From Legionella genomosp. 1 (lineage in GTDB: Bacteria; Pseudomonadota; Gammaproteobacteria; Legionellales; Legionellaceae): a stretch of DNA of 5,220 bases. Under the pieces are notes generated by a model. That model saw nothing but the letters and a program-made list of their open reading frames with translations. It was not told the DNA's origin and searched no databases. The position numbers and the translations under genes were made by a program. Location of the stretch: positions 1 to 5,220 of the forward strand of contig CAMBHM010000115.1 in the NCBI GenBank assembly GCA_945867185.1. Reading direction: 5' to 3'. Shown here piece after piece: positions 1-5,220 of this stretch (positions within the stretch are counted from its first letter, which is position 1; the number at the start of each line of letters is the position of its first letter).

Positions 1-1
1 C

Positions 2-2245
2 TCTATTGATATCGATACAAAATCGATGATCATCCAACGCTACCAAATGTACATGATCACCATTTTCATCACACTCCTTGGTTTGCTCTTAAGTTTAAGC
101 ATTCATTCCTTTCTCTCCAAACGCATTTATATTCCCATTGCCCGTTTACGACGAAGCATGAAGCAAATTTTAAGCAACGAGTTCGAAACGGAGATCAAAA
201 CCGGCAGCAAAGGAGAATTGGGCGTTATTGAACAAGGCTGTCTCCATCTACAAACACAGTACTTAGAAGCGCTTCGTGATCTCAATCAACACATTGAAGT
301 GGCGACCACAGACTTGCAACAAAGTCTTGAACTGCTGGAAGAAAAAAATATCGAATTATCCTTGGATAAAAAGAAAACTGAAGAAAGAAGTCGCCAAAAA
401 GCCGAGCTTATTGCCAATATGAGTCATGAAATTCGCACCCCCATGAACGGAGTCATTGGCTTCACCAACGTGTTGCTAGATAGCCAATTGGATCCTTTAC
501 AAATGGATTATGTCAAAACAATCAAAGGATCAGCGGAAGATCTATTAGAAATCATCAATGATATCCTCGACTACTCCAAAATTGATGCAGGCAAACTCCA
601 TCTAGACTGCATTCCCGTGGATCTCCGAGCCTGTATCGATGAAGTGTTATCCCTCTTGGCTCCAATTGCACATAAAAAAGGCATTGATCTCATTCCTGCA
701 ACTGCTTTGAACGTCCCCAAAACCCTTCTAGGAGATCCTCTACGACTTAAGCAAATGCTCACCAACTTGGTCAGCAATGCCATCCGATTTACAGAGCATG
801 GCTATGTCCTGATTCGTACGGATATCGAAAAAGAATCCGACAAAGACTACACTATATCTCTATCTGTCACAGACACTGGCGCTGGTATTTCCAAAGAAGA
901 TCAAGCGAGCCTATTCACGGCCTTTCATCAAGCAAATACCAGCATAACAAGACGATACGGCGGTTCTGGTTTAGGTCTTATCATCTGTAAAAAATTAGCA
1001 GAACACATGCATGGACGAATTTCTTTGCAAAGTGAACTCTATAAAGGGTCCACCTTCGCTATTCAAATCAATTTAGAAAAATTACCCGCCTATGAAATGG
1101 AAAAACATCAAAATCATCGATTTTCTAATCTAAAAGTAATCTGCTTCGATGACAACCCATTGCATCTTGAAGCATTATGTAATGGCTTAGGCTTCTGGGG
1201 AATCCACTGTGCACGTATCGATGCCCTTGACAAACTGGCAGTCGCTTTTAACACATACCCGGACTATCACCTGGCTTTTGTCAGCGTCAACCAAGGTTAT
1301 GAGCAATCGATTGCAACCATCTTACAAAAGCAAACCATCCCCTCCGTACTCATCTCAAAATGCGGAATTCAAGATTATGCAGCTTTAGGCGCACAAGGAT
1401 TTTTGTTCAAACCCCCCAACATGCAAAAACTGCATGACACGGTCGAATCACTGCTTAACAAAGTAGCTCTCACCAAAACAGCGCAACAAGAACTGGAACA
1501 TCTACGCGAGGAGCTACGGCTACTAGGGCCCAATATTCTGGTCGCTGAAGACAATCCAGTCAATCGCTTGTTACTAAAGTCCCTATTGAATGAAAAGGCG
1601 ATTGTAGATACCGTTGATGATGGGAAACAGGCCGTTGCCATCTGCCACCACAAACATTTTAACGCCATTCTGTTAGATCTACAGATGCCCATATTAAATG
1701 GCCTAGACGCTGCAAATCTCATTCATCAAGAATCTGTATTAAACAAAAACACCCCCATCATCTTAATCAGCGCCAACAGCGGTGACTTAGACAAGAAATC
1801 ACTAAAAAAAGCAGGTGTTGCGCTCTGTTTACAAAAACCAATCCATGAAGAAGGCCTTCTACGCGACTTACTACGATTATTGAAAAAAACAGCTGCGATA
1901 GACTGGCCATTATGTGTTCAAAAAGTTTCAGGGAATCAACAGTTGGCCTCTGAGTTTCTAGCGCACTTCGTGCTGGAGTTACAGAACAATCGTGCGGAAT
2001 TTCTAGAATTGGTCCAGACACAAGATCGAATGGCCATCGAGCGTCTCGCACACAAACTTCACGGTGCTTGCTGTTTCTGCGGGGTTCCCGTACTGCAAGA
2101 ACATGTGTCGCATGTAGAAATGTTGGCGCAACAAACCAACGCATTCGAAGTGATACAAGCTACCGTATTTACTTTAATCCAGAGTATTGATGCAGTGCTT
2201 ACCGATTATCAAATCCATCACAGCACCAATACTGTTAGCCATTGA
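2..2245 (+). CDS. Hybrid sensor histidine kinase, BarA/GacS/LetS type (5' partial)
   Basis: This is a membrane-bound hybrid kinase that should autophosphorylate on His and relay phosphate through Asp and a second His to a partner response regulator (GacA/LetA/UvrY in this family). The first Met in the window is at 26, but the frame is open to the left edge with no stop. BarA-type kinases start with a membrane helix plus a periplasmic sensor, so the true start is upstream. Numbering from Met26: membrane helix about 9-29; HAMP and coiled coil about 32-120; HisKA with His134 in SHEIRTPMNG; ATPase with N-box Asn247/Asn251, DTGAGI 283-288 and GGSGLGL 312-318; a degenerate receiver about 368-480 (Asp375/376 and Lys462 kept, no phosphoacceptor Asp seen); a canonical receiver about 502-620 (Glu508, Asp509, Asp551 in LLDLQMP, Lys604); and a C-terminal Hpt with His676 in AHKLHG. 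No terminator separates it from the downstream phosphofructokinase gene. The class is secure. The ortholog name is inferred, so no symbol is given. Confidence 0.95.
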   Translation, partial: SIDIDTKSMIIQRYQMYMITIFITLLGLLLSLSIHSFLSKRIYIPIARLRRSMKQILSNEFETEIKTGSKGELGVIEQGCLHLQTQYLEALRDLNQHIEVATTDLQQSLELLEEKNIELSLDKKKTEERSRQKAELIANMSHEIRTPMNGVIGFTNVLLDSQLDPLQMDYVKTIKGSAEDLLEIINDILDYSKIDAGKLHLDCIPVDLRACIDEVLSLLAPIAHKKGIDLIPATALNVPKTLLGDPLRLKQMLTNLVSNAIRFTEHGYVLIRTDIEKESDKDYTISLSVTDTGAGISKEDQASLFTAFHQANTSITRRYGGSGLGLIICKKLAEHMHGRISLQSELYKGSTFAIQINLEKLPAYEMEKHQNHRFSNLKVICFDDNPLHLEALCNGLGFWGIHCARIDALDKLAVAFNTYPDYHLAFVSVNQGYEQSIATILQKQTIPSVLISKCGIQDYAALGAQGFLFKPPNMQKLHDTVESLLNKVALTKTAQQELEHLREELRLLGPNILVAEDNPVNRLLLKSLLNEKAIVDTVDDGKQAVAICHHKHFNAILLDLQMPILNGLDAANLIHQESVLNKNTPIILISANSGDLDKKSLKKAGVALCLQKPIHEEGLLRDLLRLLKKTAAIDWPLCVQKVSGNQQLASEFLAHFVLELQNNRAEFLELVQTQDRMAIERLAHKLHGACCFCGVPVLQEHVSHVEMLAQQTNAFEVIQATVFTLIQSIDAVLTDYQIHHSTNTVSH

Positions 2246-2248
2246 ACC

Positions 2249-2255
2249 AGGAGAG
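2249..2255 (+). promoter_or_regulatory. Ribosome binding site deciding the phosphofructokinase start
   Basis: AGGAGAG lies just upstream of the ATG at 2260, with six bases between AGGAG and the start codon. This favours ATG 2260 over the in-frame TTG at 2242, which overlaps the end of the kinase gene and has no comparable site. The resulting protein also begins directly with the conserved N-terminal strand of the family. Confidence 0.8.
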
Positions 2256-2259
2256 ACTG

Positions 2260-3513
2260 ATGTCTGTAAAAAATGCACTCTATGCCCAATCAGGCGGAGT
2301 CACCGCCGTCATCAATGCATCCGCCTTTGGGATCATTGAAACCGCAAGGGCACATCCTGAACGCATTGGCACGGTCTTTGCTGCCAAAAATGGTATTCTT
2401 GGTGCAATTCATGAAGAGCTGATTGACACCAAAAACGAAACAATCGAAACCCTTGCAAGGCTCAAACACACACCCTCTGGCGCCTTTGGCTCCTGTCGGT
2501 ATAAATTAAAAGACGATGGCCCGGAAATGACGCGGTTACTAGAGGTCTTCAAAGCCCATCATATTGGCTATTTTTTTTACAATGGCGGTGGGGACTCACA
2601 AGATACTGCCAACAAAATTGCTAAAATGAGTCAAGCCCAAGGCGCTCCCGTGATCTGCCTTGGAGTCCCAAAAACCGTTGATAATGATCTCCCCTTCACA
2701 GACACGTGCCCAGGCTTTGGATCAGTTGCCAAATACGTTGCCATTTCTACCTTGGAAGCAGGATTTGATGTCGCGTCCATGGCGGCCTCCTCTACCAAAG
2801 TATTTATTCTTGAAGTCATGGGCCGCCATGCCGGTTGGATAGCTGCTAGCAGTGGTCTTGCAGGCAATAGCCAAGAAGATCCCCCCCATCTCATTTTATT
2901 TCCAGAAATTCGTTTCGATGAGACGCGCTTCCTTGCCCGCGTCAAAACTTGTGTGCAACGAGTTGGCTATTGCGTCATAGTGACTTCCGAAGGACTTCGG
3001 GATCAAACAGGCCGATTCTTAAGCGACTCCGGCCTAAGAGATGCATTCGGGCATGCACAGTTAGGAGGCGTCGCCCCAGTGCTCGCTCAACTGATCAAAC
3101 AACACTTGAATCTAAAATACCATTGGGCCGTTGCGGATTATCTCCAACGTGCAGCGCGCCATATTGCTTCGGCAGTGGATGTGGATCAAGCCTATGCTTT
3201 AGGGAAAGCCGCGGTCGAGTTGGCCCTAGCAGGTCACAATGCCATCATGCCTACCATTGTCCGAACCAACGATGCTCCTTATCAATGGACCCTCGGCCAT
3301 GTGCCTTTAGCCGATGTCGCCAATCAAGAAAAATCACTACCAGCCCATTTTATCACAGAAGATGGCATGGGGATCACGGACGCCTGTCGACGCTACTTGA
3401 CACCACTGATTCAGGGTGAAGCCTACCCGCCTTATATTCAGGGTCTTCCGGATTATGTTCGACTTCAGCAGACTTTGGTGTCGAAAAAACTGAAACCTTT
3501 TGATCAGTCGTAG
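2260..3513 (+). CDS. Pyrophosphate-dependent 6-phosphofructokinase (PPi-PFK)
   Basis: This cytosolic glycolytic enzyme of 417 aa phosphorylates fructose 6-phosphate to fructose 1,6-bisphosphate. It most likely uses pyrophosphate, which makes the step reversible. Numbering from ATG 2260: N-terminal phosphate-donor loop SGGVTAVINAS at 11-21; GGGDS at 109-113; PKTVDND at 137-143 with catalytic Asp141; MGRHAGW at 187-193; PE at 215-216. The Asp in GGGDS, where ATP enzymes have the second Gly of GGDGS, and the Lys before TVDND, where ATP enzymes have Gly, are the known markers of PPi use. The wording of these motifs matches, from memory, the Methylococcus/Legionella type of PPi-PFK, which is also slightly over 400 aa. 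The gene starts 14 bp after the kinase stop, so the two are probably cotranscribed, and it ends at a strong terminator. It appears intact. The donor preference is inferred from motifs and not shown. Confidence 0.93.
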   Translation: MSVKNALYAQSGGVTAVINASAFGIIETARAHPERIGTVFAAKNGILGAIHEELIDTKNETIETLARLKHTPSGAFGSCRYKLKDDGPEMTRLLEVFKAHHIGYFFYNGGGDSQDTANKIAKMSQAQGAPVICLGVPKTVDNDLPFTDTCPGFGSVAKYVAISTLEAGFDVASMAASSTKVFILEVMGRHAGWIAASSGLAGNSQEDPPHLILFPEIRFDETRFLARVKTCVQRVGYCVIVTSEGLRDQTGRFLSDSGLRDAFGHAQLGGVAPVLAQLIKQHLNLKYHWAVADYLQRAARHIASAVDVDQAYALGKAAVELALAGHNAIMPTIVRTNDAPYQWTLGHVPLADVANQEKSLPAHFITEDGMGITDACRRYLTPLIQGEAYPPYIQGLPDYVRLQQTLVSKKLKPFDQS

Positions 3514-3524
3514 CACCCAAATGA

Positions 3525-3549
3525 AAAAGCCGCGTTTATCGCGGCTTTT
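3525..3549. terminator. Bidirectional Rho-independent terminator
   Basis: A perfect 10-bp inverted repeat (AAAAGCCGCG / CGCGGCTTTT) flanks a five-base loop TTTAT. The GC core is bordered by an A-run on the left and a T-run on the right, so an RNA read from either strand ends its hairpin in U residues. It sits 11 bp after the phosphofructokinase stop and 16 bp beyond the stop of the convergent pilin gene, and so can serve both. Confidence 0.88.
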
Positions 3550-3565
3550 CAACACTCCTTTGTTA

Positions 3566-3979
3566 TTACGGCCTACAATTGGCAGGTCGGTATTTTGCAA
3601 GTAACGTGCCACCCGTACAAGTCCAAGTGATATCTCCATTCGCTGTTAAGGTCGGCGCTAAAATAATCGTACCGGCCCCTGCTGCTGCTGTATAAGTAAT
3701 CACAATCGTCGCAGTCACATTCGTAATCGTAATGGACGTTACATTTGCCGTTGCCGCGGGCGTGGTGTAACCCGTTGCTGCTTGCGTTGCAGGTAAAGCA
3801 CTATTGGTCATCGCGGTTTCTGAAACAGCCAATTTTGCAGAAGACGCCATTTCCAATCCTTCCGTCACGCGAGCTCGGATCGTATAATCTTGGTACGCCG
3901 GAATAGCAATGGCGGCCAAAATACCTATGATTGCAACAACGATCATCAACTCAATCAATGTAAAACCCTTCTGTTTCAT
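3566..3979 (-). CDS. pilA: Type IV pilin (major pilin-like, type IVa)
   Basis: This is a structural subunit of a type IVa pilus, made as a 137-aa prepilin, inserted in the inner membrane, cleaved and N-methylated by PilD, then assembled into a fibre. It has a short leader MKQKG followed by [20 protein letters not shown], with cleavage expected between Gly5 and Phe6 and the key Glu at mature position 5. The hydrophobic alpha1 helix leads into [17 protein letters not shown], typical of PilA/PilE. The C-terminal part is rich in Thr and Ala with beta-strand character. Cys121 and Cys135 can form the usual D-region disulfide. The start at 3979 is preferred over an upstream in-frame Met at 4015 because it has a strong Shine-Dalgarno sequence and gives the standard short leader. 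It is a lone gene, convergent with the phosphofructokinase and divergent from bolA. It could be the major pilin or a paralogue, since no other pilus genes are visible. The symbol is by family, not proven orthology. Confidence 0.95.
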   Translation of the reverse strand: MKQKGFTLIELMIVVAIIGILAAIAIPAYQDYTIRARVTEGLEMASSAKLAVSETAMTNSALPATQAATGYTTPAATANVTSITITNVTATIVITYTAAAGAGTIILAPTLTANGDITWTCTGGTLLAKYRPANCRP

Positions 3980-3983
3980 GGTG

Positions 3984-3991
3984 CTCCTCCC
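3984..3991 (-). promoter_or_regulatory. Strong ribosome binding site of the pilin gene
   Basis: Read on the minus strand this is GGGAGGAG followed by CACC and then the ATG at 3979. It contains GGAGG at about six bases from the start codon. It fixes the translation start and suits a highly expressed structural protein. Confidence 0.85.
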
Positions 3992-4015
3992 TAGATAAAT
4001 AAAACCAGTCCTCAC

Positions 4016-4027
4016 AACAGATCTGTT
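4016..4027. repeat. 12-bp perfect palindrome upstream of the pilin gene
   Basis: AACAGATCTGTT is a perfect palindrome about 37 bp upstream of the pilin start codon, probably in its 5' leader or near its promoter. It has the size and symmetry of a dimeric regulator site. No known regulator is recognised, and a chance palindrome is possible. Confidence 0.4.
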
Positions 4028-4051
4028 TGATGTACACCAGTCACCTTAGAC

Positions 4052-4070
4052 AACTGTAATCATCACAGTT
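4052..4070. repeat. Inverted repeat AACTGT-N7-ACAGTT
   Basis: Two perfect 6-bp arms are separated by seven bases, 73 bp upstream of the pilin start. The spacing of about two helical half-turns between arms resembles an operator for a dimeric repressor or activator. It could act on the pilin promoter. The function is unproven. Confidence 0.35.
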
Positions 4071-4152
4071 CCTATTCACACTATTACAAATCAATGTTTT
4101 GCACAAGCTCTCTGTACAAAATCCAGTTCGTTGGAACTTAGGATCGTACCCC

Positions 4153-4182
4153 ATGACGAGAAACAGTAGAAAAGTATATAAT
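4153..4182 (+). promoter_or_regulatory. Candidate sigma70/sigmaS promoter of bolA
   Basis: A perfect -10 hexamer TATAAT lies at 4177-4182, 31 bp before the bolA start codon. A weak -35 candidate ATGACG (four of six matches) lies at 4153-4158 with an 18-bp spacer. This would give a short 5' leader of about 25 bases. The good -10 with a poor -35 would be compatible with sigmaS use, known for bolA in Escherichia coli, but this is inference. Confidence 0.5.
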
Positions 4183-4213
4183 ATCTCTTTCAAAACACCT
4201 GTAGTGAGATCCT

Positions 4214-4528
4214 ATGATCCGTCAAGAACGTATTAAAACTCTCCTGTCTTCACAACTAAACCCAACCTATCTGCTCATTGAAGATGAGTCATCCCTACAT
4301 CGAGCACGCCCTCAGTCTGAGACTCATCTCAAGCTTACCGCCGTCTCCAGCGCCTTTGAGTCCCTCACTCGACTCGCACGTCATCGCCTCGTCAACACCC
4401 TAGTGGACCAAGAATTTCACCAGGGCCTGCATGCCCTCAGTTTACATCTTTATACCCCAACAGAATGGAAAAACAAAATCACCTCTCCACCCGCTTCTCC
4501 TGTATGCCAAAGCAAATCACTTAATTAA
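4214..4528 (+). CDS. bolA: BolA family protein
   Basis: BolA proteins are small cytosolic proteins with a class II KH-like fold. They act as transcription regulators in stress and stationary phase, and pair with monothiol glutaredoxins in iron-sulfur cluster and iron metabolism. The 104-aa product matches Escherichia coli BolA (105 aa) in length and layout: N-terminal helix MIRQERIKTLL; DESSLHRARPQSETHLKL at 24-41; RLARHRLV at 53-60; and HALSLHLYTPTEW at 73-85, which carries the conserved His73 and the TPxEW ending. A C-terminal tail with Pro and Cys98 recalls the SPPC tail of the E. coli protein, favouring BolA itself over the shorter IbaG/YrbA type. The Shine-Dalgarno is weak (GTGAGAT). It is transcribed alone, divergently from the pilin, and is not next to clpX/tig or grxD here. 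Confidence 0.95.
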   Translation: MIRQERIKTLLSSQLNPTYLLIEDESSLHRARPQSETHLKLTAVSSAFESLTRLARHRLVNTLVDQEFHQGLHALSLHLYTPTEWKNKITSPPASPVCQSKSLN

Positions 4529-4606
4529 TCCTTAAGCATTTTAGAGTACGATTGTTTTTTTGTGATTCAGTATGTTTAAAATATTGATTTGTAACGAGGT
4601 GAAAGA
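4529..4606 (+). other. AT-rich gap upstream of the Ala-repeat gene
   Basis: This 78-bp spacer contains CTTAATTAATCCTTAAG, a run of seven T at 4555-4561, and a weak promoter-like pair: TTGTTT at 4552-4557 and TAAAAT at 4577-4582, with a long 19-bp spacer. No GC-rich hairpin precedes the T-run, so a Rho-independent terminator for bolA is not supported. Read-through from bolA into the next gene is therefore possible. Confidence 0.4.
4596..4602 (+). promoter_or_regulatory. Ribosome binding site of the Ala-repeat gene
   Basis: GAGGTGA is fully complementary to the 3' end of 16S rRNA and lies four bases before the ATG at 4607, or seven counting from GAGG. An in-frame stop TAA at 4592-4594 excludes any earlier start. 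This site is the main reason to treat the repeat region as a real gene on this strand. Confidence 0.75.
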
Positions 4607-5220
4607 ATGCGAGACCCTGACGCACCATGTGCCCTTGCACTTAGAACAACAACTGAGGCGGCAGCAGCAGCTGAGGCGGCAGCAGCAGCTGAGGCGGCAG
4701 CAGCAGCTGAGGCGGCAGCAGTAGCTGGGGCGGCAGCAGTAGCTGGGGCGGCAGCAGTAGCTGGGGCGGCAGCAGTAGCTGGGGCGGCAGCAGCAGCTGG
4801 GGCGGAAGCAGCAGCTGGGGCGGCGGCAGCAGCTGGGGCAGCAGCAGTAGAGACTTTTGAGTCGATTTATTCCAGATTATCAAGCTTCGTTTCAAGCATT
4901 GAAGATGAAACACTACGCCTACTAGCAGGACAAACCCTGGCGGCATTCCTCGCCTTAAATAACGATTTGACCCTCTCCATGACCGGCAAGACAACTTGCT
5001 TGATGCACTCTCTTCGTGACACAGAGGCCTTACTCAAAGCGATGCCAGCAGATCAACCCGCCTTGATAAAACCATATCTAGCCTCAGCAACTGCATTCAA
5101 AGGCAACATCTCCCCACGTTGGAAAGCCCTTGGGGTTGCCATGCTGGTCCTTGCCGCTATCATTAGCGCTGCTATCATCCTTGCAGTCACCGCTGCAACC
5201 AGTGGTGGAGCACTCCCGTT
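4607..5220 (+). CDS. Ala-rich hexapeptide-repeat membrane protein, unknown function (3' partial)
   Basis: I do not recognise this gene. 204 complete codons are visible from ATG 4607 and the frame is still open at the window end. Residues 1-16 form a short head with one Cys and no signal peptide. Residues 17-82 are eleven 6-residue repeats of type E/G-A-A-A-A/V-A. Residues 83-165 are a mixed, mostly helical stretch containing TFESIYSRLSSFVSSIED and AGQTLAAFLALNNDL, without a catalytic motif. After PRWK, residues 174-197 form a strong hydrophobic helix (ALGVAMLVLAAIISAA...), followed by TSGGALP. A Trp-Lys then Ala/Gly-rich membrane helix late in a helical protein is, from memory, common in hypothetical and effector-like proteins of Legionella, Coxiella and relatives, but this is a loose resemblance. 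The good Shine-Dalgarno and the long open frame beyond the repeats support coding. The other plus-strand frames are closed by TGA in the first units and TAG in the GTA-bearing units. Confidence 0.78.
   Translation, partial: MRDPDAPCALALRTTTEAAAAAEAAAAAEAAAAAEAAAVAGAAAVAGAAAVAGAAAVAGAAAAAGAEAAAGAAAAAGAAAVETFESIYSRLSSFVSSIEDETLRLLAGQTLAAFLALNNDLTLSMTGKTTCLMHSLRDTEALLKAMPADQPALIKPYLASATAFKGNISPRWKALGVAMLVLAAIISAAIILAVTAATSGGALP
4655..4852 (+). repeat. Tandem array of eleven 18-bp units
   Basis: Eleven direct repeats of 18 bp lie end to end with no spacers, all in frame with the gene starting at 4607. Units 1-3 are identical (GAGGCGGCAGCAGCAGCT). Unit 4 changes the fifth codon to GTA, and units 5-7 are identical GGG...GTA versions. 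Units 8-11 begin with GGG and carry scattered changes (GAA in unit 9, GCG in unit 10, GCA second codon and GAG last codon in unit 11). Blocks of identical neighbours suggest growth by slippage or unequal crossover, with older, more diverged units at the 3' end. Because the unit is six codons, copy-number change alters protein length without shifting frame. Confidence 0.95.

Larger units (their letters stand above)
3980..4213. other. Divergent intergenic region between pilin and bolA
   Basis: These 234 bp separate two divergently transcribed genes and must hold both promoters. A plausible sigma70 promoter faces bolA, and two inverted repeats lie on the pilin side. I looked on the minus strand for the GG-N10-GC pattern of a sigma54 promoter, common for pilins under PilS/PilR, and found none that convinces. 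No sigma70 promoter with good spacing was clear for the pilin either. No small ORF or RNA gene is evident. Confidence 0.6.

Noticed and set aside
2242..2259. TTG start at 2242 for the phosphofructokinase, overlapping the kinase stop
   Set aside because: ATG 2260 has AGGAG at ideal spacing and begins at the conserved N-terminal strand. The extra six residues have no support.
571..3419. Several 60-156 aa open frames on both strands inside the kinase and phosphofructokinase genes (for example 1375-1722 minus, 1767-2144 minus, 2631-2945 minus, 2949-3419 plus)
   Set aside because: They lie wholly within strongly supported genes in other frames, have Arg/Ser-rich shadow composition, and show no recognisable domains.
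3337..3639. Minus-strand frame spanning the terminator and the ends of the phosphofructokinase and pilin genes
   Set aside because: It crosses a strong terminator and overlaps two well-supported genes without any family similarity.
3980..4015. Longer pilin start at 4015 adding twelve residues
   Set aside because: It would turn the standard short MKQKG leader into an atypical one and would place the strong Shine-Dalgarno GGGAGGAG inside the gene.
4080..4140. Sigma54 promoter for the pilin around TTGTGCA on the minus strand
   Set aside because: The GC of this element has no GG ten bases upstream, so the invariant -24/-12 pattern is not met.
4520..4565. Rho-independent terminator after bolA using the seven-T run
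   Set aside because: The sequence before the T-run is AT-rich with no stable GC stem. CTTAA/TTAAG arms are short and not adjacent to the T-run.
4655..4852. CRISPR array
   Set aside because: The units are directly adjacent with no spacers, are only 18 bp, and lie in frame inside a coding sequence.
4641..4994. Minus-strand open frame encoding Leu-Pro-Gln repeats across the 18-bp array
   Set aside because: It is open only because the repeat has no stop in that frame. Its start has no Shine-Dalgarno sequence, its unique part is not protein-like, and the plus-strand frame has a good ribosome site and continues into a convincing membrane protein.

Overview
The window looks like chromosomal DNA of a gammaproteobacterium with moderate GC content. 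Four things point that way: a BarA/GacS/LetS-type tripartite hybrid kinase, a pyrophosphate-type phosphofructokinase of the kind known from Legionella and Methylococcus, a classical type IVa pilin, and a BolA protein close to the enterobacterial one. A member of the Legionellales or a relative is my best guess. This rests on recalled family resemblance and not on a search, so the order is tentative.

Layout. Positions 2-2245 (+) hold the C-terminal three quarters or more of a hybrid sensor kinase, whose first membrane helix and sensor domain lie upstream of the window. After a 14-bp gap with a good Shine-Dalgarno sequence, a PPi-dependent 6-phosphofructokinase follows (2260-3513, +), apparently in the same transcript. 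A compact bidirectional terminator (3525-3549) separates it from a convergent type IV pilin gene (3566-3979, -). A 234-bp divergent intergenic region with two inverted repeats and a plausible sigma70 promoter leads into bolA (4214-4528, +). After a 78-bp AT-rich gap, the last gene (4607 to the window end, +) encodes an unrecognised protein. It has an N-terminal array of eleven 6-residue Ala-rich repeats encoded by an 18-bp DNA repeat, then a helical segment and a transmembrane helix near residues 174-197. Its 3' end is cut off by the window.

How the genes fit together. The kinase would feed a GacA/LetA/UvrY-type response regulator, which in this lineage normally acts through small RNAs on CsrA and so on carbon metabolism, motility and stationary-phase or virulence traits. 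A glycolytic enzyme directly downstream of such a kinase is suggestive, because CsrA pathways control glycolysis, but the sequence shows only the linkage. Pilin and BolA also belong to the motility and stress repertoire such pathways often affect, though no regulatory site ties them together here. The least explained item is the truncated Ala-repeat membrane protein at the right edge. I see no mobile element, CRISPR array, tRNA or rRNA.
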